The translations under genes and the position numbers were made by a program. From Sulfurimonas sp. (lineage in GTDB: Bacteria; Campylobacterota; Campylobacteria; Campylobacterales; Sulfurimonadaceae): a stretch of DNA of 64,000 nucleotides. Shown here piece by piece: positions 61,243 through 64,000 of the stretch; positions within the stretch are counted from its first letter, which is position 1; every line of letters starts with the position of its first letter. The stretch spans positions 51,164 to 115,163 of the forward strand of contig NZ_JAQTLH010000008.1 in assembly GCF_028714975.1 (NCBI RefSeq), given 5' to 3'. The notes beneath the pieces were generated by a model, which was not told where the DNA came from, searched no databases, and saw only the letters and a list, made by a program, of their open reading frames with translations.

Positions 61243-61300
61243 TGGTGGACCCTCAGAGATTCGAACTCTGGGAGGTATTACCCTCGCCGGTTTTCAAGAC
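61243..61300 (-). tRNA. 3' fragment of tRNA-Ser(UGA): attachment site of an integrated element
   Basis: On the minus strand, 61300 down to 61243 reads GTCTTGAAAACCGGCGAGGG and on through a long variable arm, a CAGAG-TTCGAAT-CTCTG T-arm, AGGGTCC and terminal ACCA. The anticodon loop CTTGAAA (anticodon UGA) and variable arm match serine tRNA. The 5' half is missing: from 61301 the sequence is unrelated. The reading is that the element lies to the right of 61300, the old tRNA 3' end remains here as one att site, and an intact tRNA-Ser should lie beyond the window at the element's far end. The discriminator base reads A, which is unusual for tRNA-Ser. Confidence 0.85.
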
Positions 61301-61444
61301 TTGCAATGTATGCTTCCTTAAACTTCCATATGCTTCTATAATCCGATAAAATAGGGATTTTAAATTCTTTTTAATTCTCTTCATAGTACTATAGTTTCAT
61401 AATAACTCGGGAACCAAGTCGGGAACCAAATTAAGGAAATAATT

Positions 61445-62575
61445 GTGGCACATGGGAACACATTTAAAAAAGAATTTGTAAATAAAGTAGAAACTGGATT
61501 GTTCGCAAATCAAGACTATACAAAATTCAGATACCGATTTACCATGCAAGATAAAGAGTACAGCAAGACATTTAGTATTAAAGCAAGTTTTGGTTTGCGA
61601 GATAGAAAAAGGTTGGCTAAAAGTGAAGCTGAAGAATATCGTAATGAGATTGAGGACTCCTTGTATAATCTTTTCACTAAAAGTACCAAGGTGGATAATA
61701 TAGCCGAAATGTATTTTGATAAAAAGTGCAAGGATTCTTCATGGACGCGAGATAGAAAAAATATGTACATTAATTATATTAAGCCTGTTATTGGTAAAAA
61801 AGCAGTGGGCAAAGTCATAGAGCATGATATTTTGACAATAGTTGAAAATATGAAAGACGGGGGCAAGACAAAACAAAATGAAGCAGGTAATTCACATCGT
61901 AATATAGTTAAATGCTTAAGGCAAGTTTTAAAACCTATCTTAGAGTATGCAATGGTTAATGGGGCGATAAATAAACTTCCTCCAATAGAGATACCAAAAA
62001 AAGAAACCAGTAGCAAAAAGTTTGTATCAAAGCCTATTGATAAGCTAAAAATTTTGTATCACACAATAATTGATCTATACAAAGATGAACCTTTTTATCG
62101 TGCTTTATTTTTGTTTGCTCTTTTTGGAAGGCGTTGGAATGAGATTCGTACATTGAAATGGGAACATATAAATTTTAATGATAATGTATACACGATTGCG
62201 GCTGAACATAACAAGATAGGCATTGACCAATATTACGATATTCCTCTAGTAATCCGTGAGGCTCTCTTAGAATTTATGGATATTGGCAATTCTATTGTAT
62301 TCGCTTCGCCTCAAACCGGTAAGCTGTTGTCTTCGCCTAGATGGCAATTAGATAAAATAAAAGAAGTTACAGGTATAGAAGAGTTGACAATGCATTATTT
62401 TAGACATATTCTTGTTTCTGCTCTTGGAAGTGCGGGTGTACCAGCACAAGTATTGTCGGCATCTTTAGGGCATCAGCACAGCGGAACAGTCACATCTTAT
62501 TATCAAACAGTTGACCATTTAAGTCATAGCCAAAGTGCTAATCAAGGAGTTTTAAATCTTACAAAAAGTGATTAA
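61445..62575 (+). CDS. Tyrosine-recombinase integrase
   Basis: A 376-aa site-specific recombinase with the phage integrase layout: an N-terminal arm-binding and SAM-like part (about residues 1-170) and a C-terminal catalytic domain. Catalytic residues are visible: Arg in 'LFALFGRRWNEIRTLKWEHINF', 'LTMHYFRHILVSALGSAG' (His-x-x-Arg type box as HYFRH), 'LGHQHSGTVTSYYQ' with the final His and active Tyr. It starts with GTG, with AAGGAA upstream, 144 bases inside the tRNA-Ser fragment, so it most likely catalysed insertion at that tRNA. Confidence 0.92.
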   Translation: MAHGNTFKKEFVNKVETGLFANQDYTKFRYRFTMQDKEYSKTFSIKASFGLRDRKRLAKSEAEEYRNEIEDSLYNLFTKSTKVDNIAEMYFDKKCKDSSWTRDRKNMYINYIKPVIGKKAVGKVIEHDILTIVENMKDGGKTKQNEAGNSHRNIVKCLRQVLKPILEYAMVNGAINKLPPIEIPKKETSSKKFVSKPIDKLKILYHTIIDLYKDEPFYRALFLFALFGRRWNEIRTLKWEHINFNDNVYTIAAEHNKIGIDQYYDIPLVIREALLEFMDIGNSIVFASPQTGKLLSSPRWQLDKIKEVTGIEELTMHYFRHILVSALGSAGVPAQVLSASLGHQHSGTVTSYYQTVDHLSHSQSANQGVLNLTKSD

Positions 62576-62577
62576 GA

Positions 62578-62790
62578 TTATACAGTAAATTCTTGTAATC
62601 TTTTGATATCTGCCAGTGTACTTTTGTGTATGTTATTATATCTAAGCTTTAATTGAATTTTTGCTTGTTTATATTTTACAGAAGTAGTATAAGTTTGAAT
62701 AGATTTATAAGCTGAAGAAGTTTTAAACTCAGTTACTTTGTTTAATATATCTGGTTTAATGTTTTGTTGTAAGTACTCTTCTAAACTCAT
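62578..62790 (-). CDS. Hypothetical small protein behind the zeta-like toxin (70 aa)
   Basis: Basic, helical protein ('DILNKVTEFKTSSAYKSIQTYTTSVKYKQAKIQLKLRYNNIHKST'). Its ATG overlaps the zeta-like toxin stop (ATGA), so they are translationally coupled; 2 bases separate its stop from the convergent integrase stop. It could be the antitoxin of this pair, though epsilon antitoxins usually precede zeta. No family recognised. Confidence 0.6.
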   Translation of the reverse strand: MSLEEYLQQNIKPDILNKVTEFKTSSAYKSIQTYTTSVKYKQAKIQLKLRYNNIHKSTLADIKRLQEFTV

Positions 62791-63440
62791 ACTATCCCCT
62801 CCTTTAGTAAATCAAAAAAATTCTGCTCGTCAATATCTTCATGAATTATATCATTTTCTCTATCAATAAGATTTAAAATAATGGCATCTTTAAAAATAGA
62901 CTTAATTAAAAGTGTAGTGTCAAAAGAGTTTTTGAAGCTACTTTGTACAACTTCAAGAGGAACCTTTCTTTTGGTAATACTTTCTCTTTTTTTAGCAAAC
63001 TCGTAGCTTTTGTTAAGATCTCTAAATATGTAGTTTATCTCAATTACATACTCTTTATCTAAAAGCCTCTGAATATTGCTTTGAGCAATTGTCGCTTCAG
63101 CAAAGTTGGAATCTAATATAAGAGAGTAACCTTTTTTAGAAGCCCTGTCAAAAAGCCAATTTACACCTTTGGAAGCTGGTTTTTGATAATCACTAGAGTT
63201 TGTTCCATTGTAGCCAATAGAAGTAAAAAACTCTCTAATTTCATCAATATCCAAATGTAATAAAAAAGTTTCTTTTTCTTTTCTGCTGATAGCATATTCT
63301 GTCTTACCGGCTCCACTAGCACCTGCTGTAAATATGGCAGTTTTTATTTCTTGTACTTCTAAATTAGCTAAATGTTGTTTTAAAAATTCTTGTTTATTTA
63401 TTTTAAGATACTCTAGTGCTTTTACTTCTATATCAGACAT
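62787..63440 (-). CDS. Zeta-toxin-like P-loop kinase
   Basis: A 217-aa protein with Walker A 'GASGAGKT' (residues 40-47), the substrate-site Asp in 'LLHLDIDEIREFF', and the 'LILDSNFAEATI' strand, as in zeta toxins and PezT that phosphorylate UDP-N-acetylglucosamine. Arg residues later in 'RESITKRKVPLEVV' fit the lid region. It lies inside the integrated element with a coupled small gene downstream. Whether it is toxic or another phosphotransferase is unproven. Confidence 0.75.
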   Translation of the reverse strand: MSDIEVKALEYLKINKQEFLKQHLANLEVQEIKTAIFTAGASGAGKTEYAISRKEKETFLLHLDIDEIREFFTSIGYNGTNSSDYQKPASKGVNWLFDRASKKGYSLILDSNFAEATIAQSNIQRLLDKEYVIEINYIFRDLNKSYEFAKKRESITKRKVPLEVVQSSFKNSFDTTLLIKSIFKDAIILNLIDRENDIIHEDIDEQNFFDLLKEGIV

Positions 63441-63504
63441 ATTTATATTAACCTATTTATTTTTGATAAGCTCATTTTAGCATATTTGTTCATAAGGCAT
63501 TACC

Positions 63505-63666
63505 CTAGGTATATATTTTAAGTTCAGAACTGTTTTTGTCTGTATCTTCAGAAATTCTGTGGTTTAAATAAAAGGCAAGAGCCGTACCTCCAATGAAGTA
63601 CAGCTCATCGTTAAAGATTTCATTATTGCAGATTTTATCTAGTGCATTTTTGACATTAATAGTCAT
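63505..63666 (-). pseudogene. Truncated AbiEii-like nucleotidyltransferase gene
   Basis: The frame starts at ATG 63666, overlaps the preceding gene by 11 bases and encodes 53 aa: MTINVKNALDKICNNEIF, then 'LYFIGGTALAFYLNHRISEDTD', the nucleotidyltransferase start of AbiEii/AbiGii toxins (GGTALAF motif followed by HR-S-D-D). Intact members have over 200 aa; here the sequence after SEDTD becomes unrelated and stops at 63505. It is therefore a 5' fragment, cut by deletion or recombination near the motif where the catalytic Asp pair begins. Confidence 0.8.
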
Positions 63667-64000
63667 TGATTGCACCTAAGAGTTTTTTATATACCCCATT
63701 CTCTTCATATTTGCCACTTAATTGTATATCTATCCCACTTGTAGCGATATAACCTTTTGCGTACATTTTTTTATATTTATCTTTGAGCACACTCTTGACT
63801 AGATTTTTTCCAAACTGATCGCATAGGGTTTTTATATCACTCTCATTCATGCTTGATAGATAATTCGAGATAATAGAGTAAACCTTCTGCTGGCTCTGCT
63901 CGTTTGTCTGCCAAAAAAGGTTATGAGAGTATTTTTTAGGGTTAAATACTACTACATCATCAATATCAACTGCGTTTATTTTCTCTTTTGCTTCATCATA
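63656..64000 (-). CDS. C-terminal part of the AbiEii partner gene, cut by the window edge
   Basis: The frame is open from the window end to a stop at 63656 and gives 114 residues. It includes 'VDIDDVVVFNPKKYSHNLFWQ', 'QQKVYSIISNYLSSMNESDIKTL' and 'GYIATSGIDIQLSGKYEENGVYKKLLGAINDY'. An internal ATG at 63850 is not the start. Its stop overlaps the AbiEii-like ATG by 11 bases, the order expected of an antitoxin-then-toxin pair of the AbiE type. I do not recognise the family. Confidence 0.6.
   Translation of the reverse strand, partial: YDEAKEKINAVDIDDVVVFNPKKYSHNLFWQTNEQSQQKVYSIISNYLSSMNESDIKTLCDQFGKNLVKSVLKDKYKKMYAKGYIATSGIDIQLSGKYEENGVYKKLLGAINDY

Noticed and set aside
61243..61300. Complete or intron-containing tRNA-Ser
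   Set aside because: No 5' half with a D-arm is found on the right side, and an integrase lies next to the break; an att fragment explains it better.

Overview
This 64 kb window is low-GC bacterial chromosome. Its gene content points to a denitrifying member of the Campylobacterota (Epsilonproteobacteria), most likely Sulfurimonas or a close relative. The reasons are an mqnD gene of the futalosine menaquinone route next to fliQ and murB, a recA-eno-FtsB-like-AMIN order, NifS/NifU-type Fe-S assembly, and a cytochrome cd1 (NirS) plus cNor denitrification block. This assignment is inference from gene content; no database search was run.

Layout. 1-5 kb: a molybdenum-cofactor group (moaC, mobA), an OmpA-family protein and leuC. 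5-9 kb: an RsuA-type pseudouridine synthase, nifS and nifU. 9-14 kb: murB-fliQ-mqnD on the minus strand, then recA-eno and two envelope or division genes on the plus strand. 14-18 kb: envelope proteins (DUF4105, DUF3015, SYLF) and a metallophosphoesterase. 18-23.4 kb: an overlapping operon with a MacB/LolCE-like ABC transporter, a divergent heme-copper-oxidase-like membrane protein, a second polytopic protein and a YceI protein. 24-34.4 kb, minus strand: the denitrification block. In transcription order this is a small membrane protein, norC, norB, a 54-aa membrane protein, nirS, nirC, nirJ, nirF, nirE, and then a two-component pair whose kinase carries an N-terminal ODP-like di-iron domain. 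34.5-40.4 kb: a pentaheme membrane cytochrome, a triheme cytochrome c peroxidase, and an SDR-AraC-SDR group. 40.5-46.5 kb: a TrpD2-like protein, an MFS transporter, and the rest of heme d1 synthesis (a Met8-like precorrin-2 dehydrogenase and a fused siroheme decarboxylase) with small membrane proteins. 46.6-50.9 kb: mtnK, mtnA and a fused class II aldolase/dehydrogenase that together look like a methylthioadenosine salvage route (DHAP shunt). 51-53.7 kb: small conserved genes and a MITE-like element. 54-59.6 kb: an RND efflux operon. 59.6-61 kb: three toxin-antitoxin modules in different stages of decay. 61.2 kb to the end: the left edge of an element integrated at a tRNA-Ser gene, with its integrase, a zeta-like toxin and a broken AbiEii-like gene.

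How the genes work together. NirE, the Met8-like enzyme, the fused NirD/L-G/H-type decarboxylase, NirJ and NirF give an almost complete path from uroporphyrinogen III to heme d1 for NirS; NorCB removes the NO that NirS makes. Two perfect FNR-type boxes of the form TTGAT-N4-ATCAA, one before the nor-nir genes and one before the decarboxylase gene, suggest that the two separated parts are co-regulated. Besides protein genes the window carries several dispersed structured repeats: a three-copy three-hairpin element, two copies of a composite palindromic repeat, one short REP-like palindrome and one element with inverted ends.
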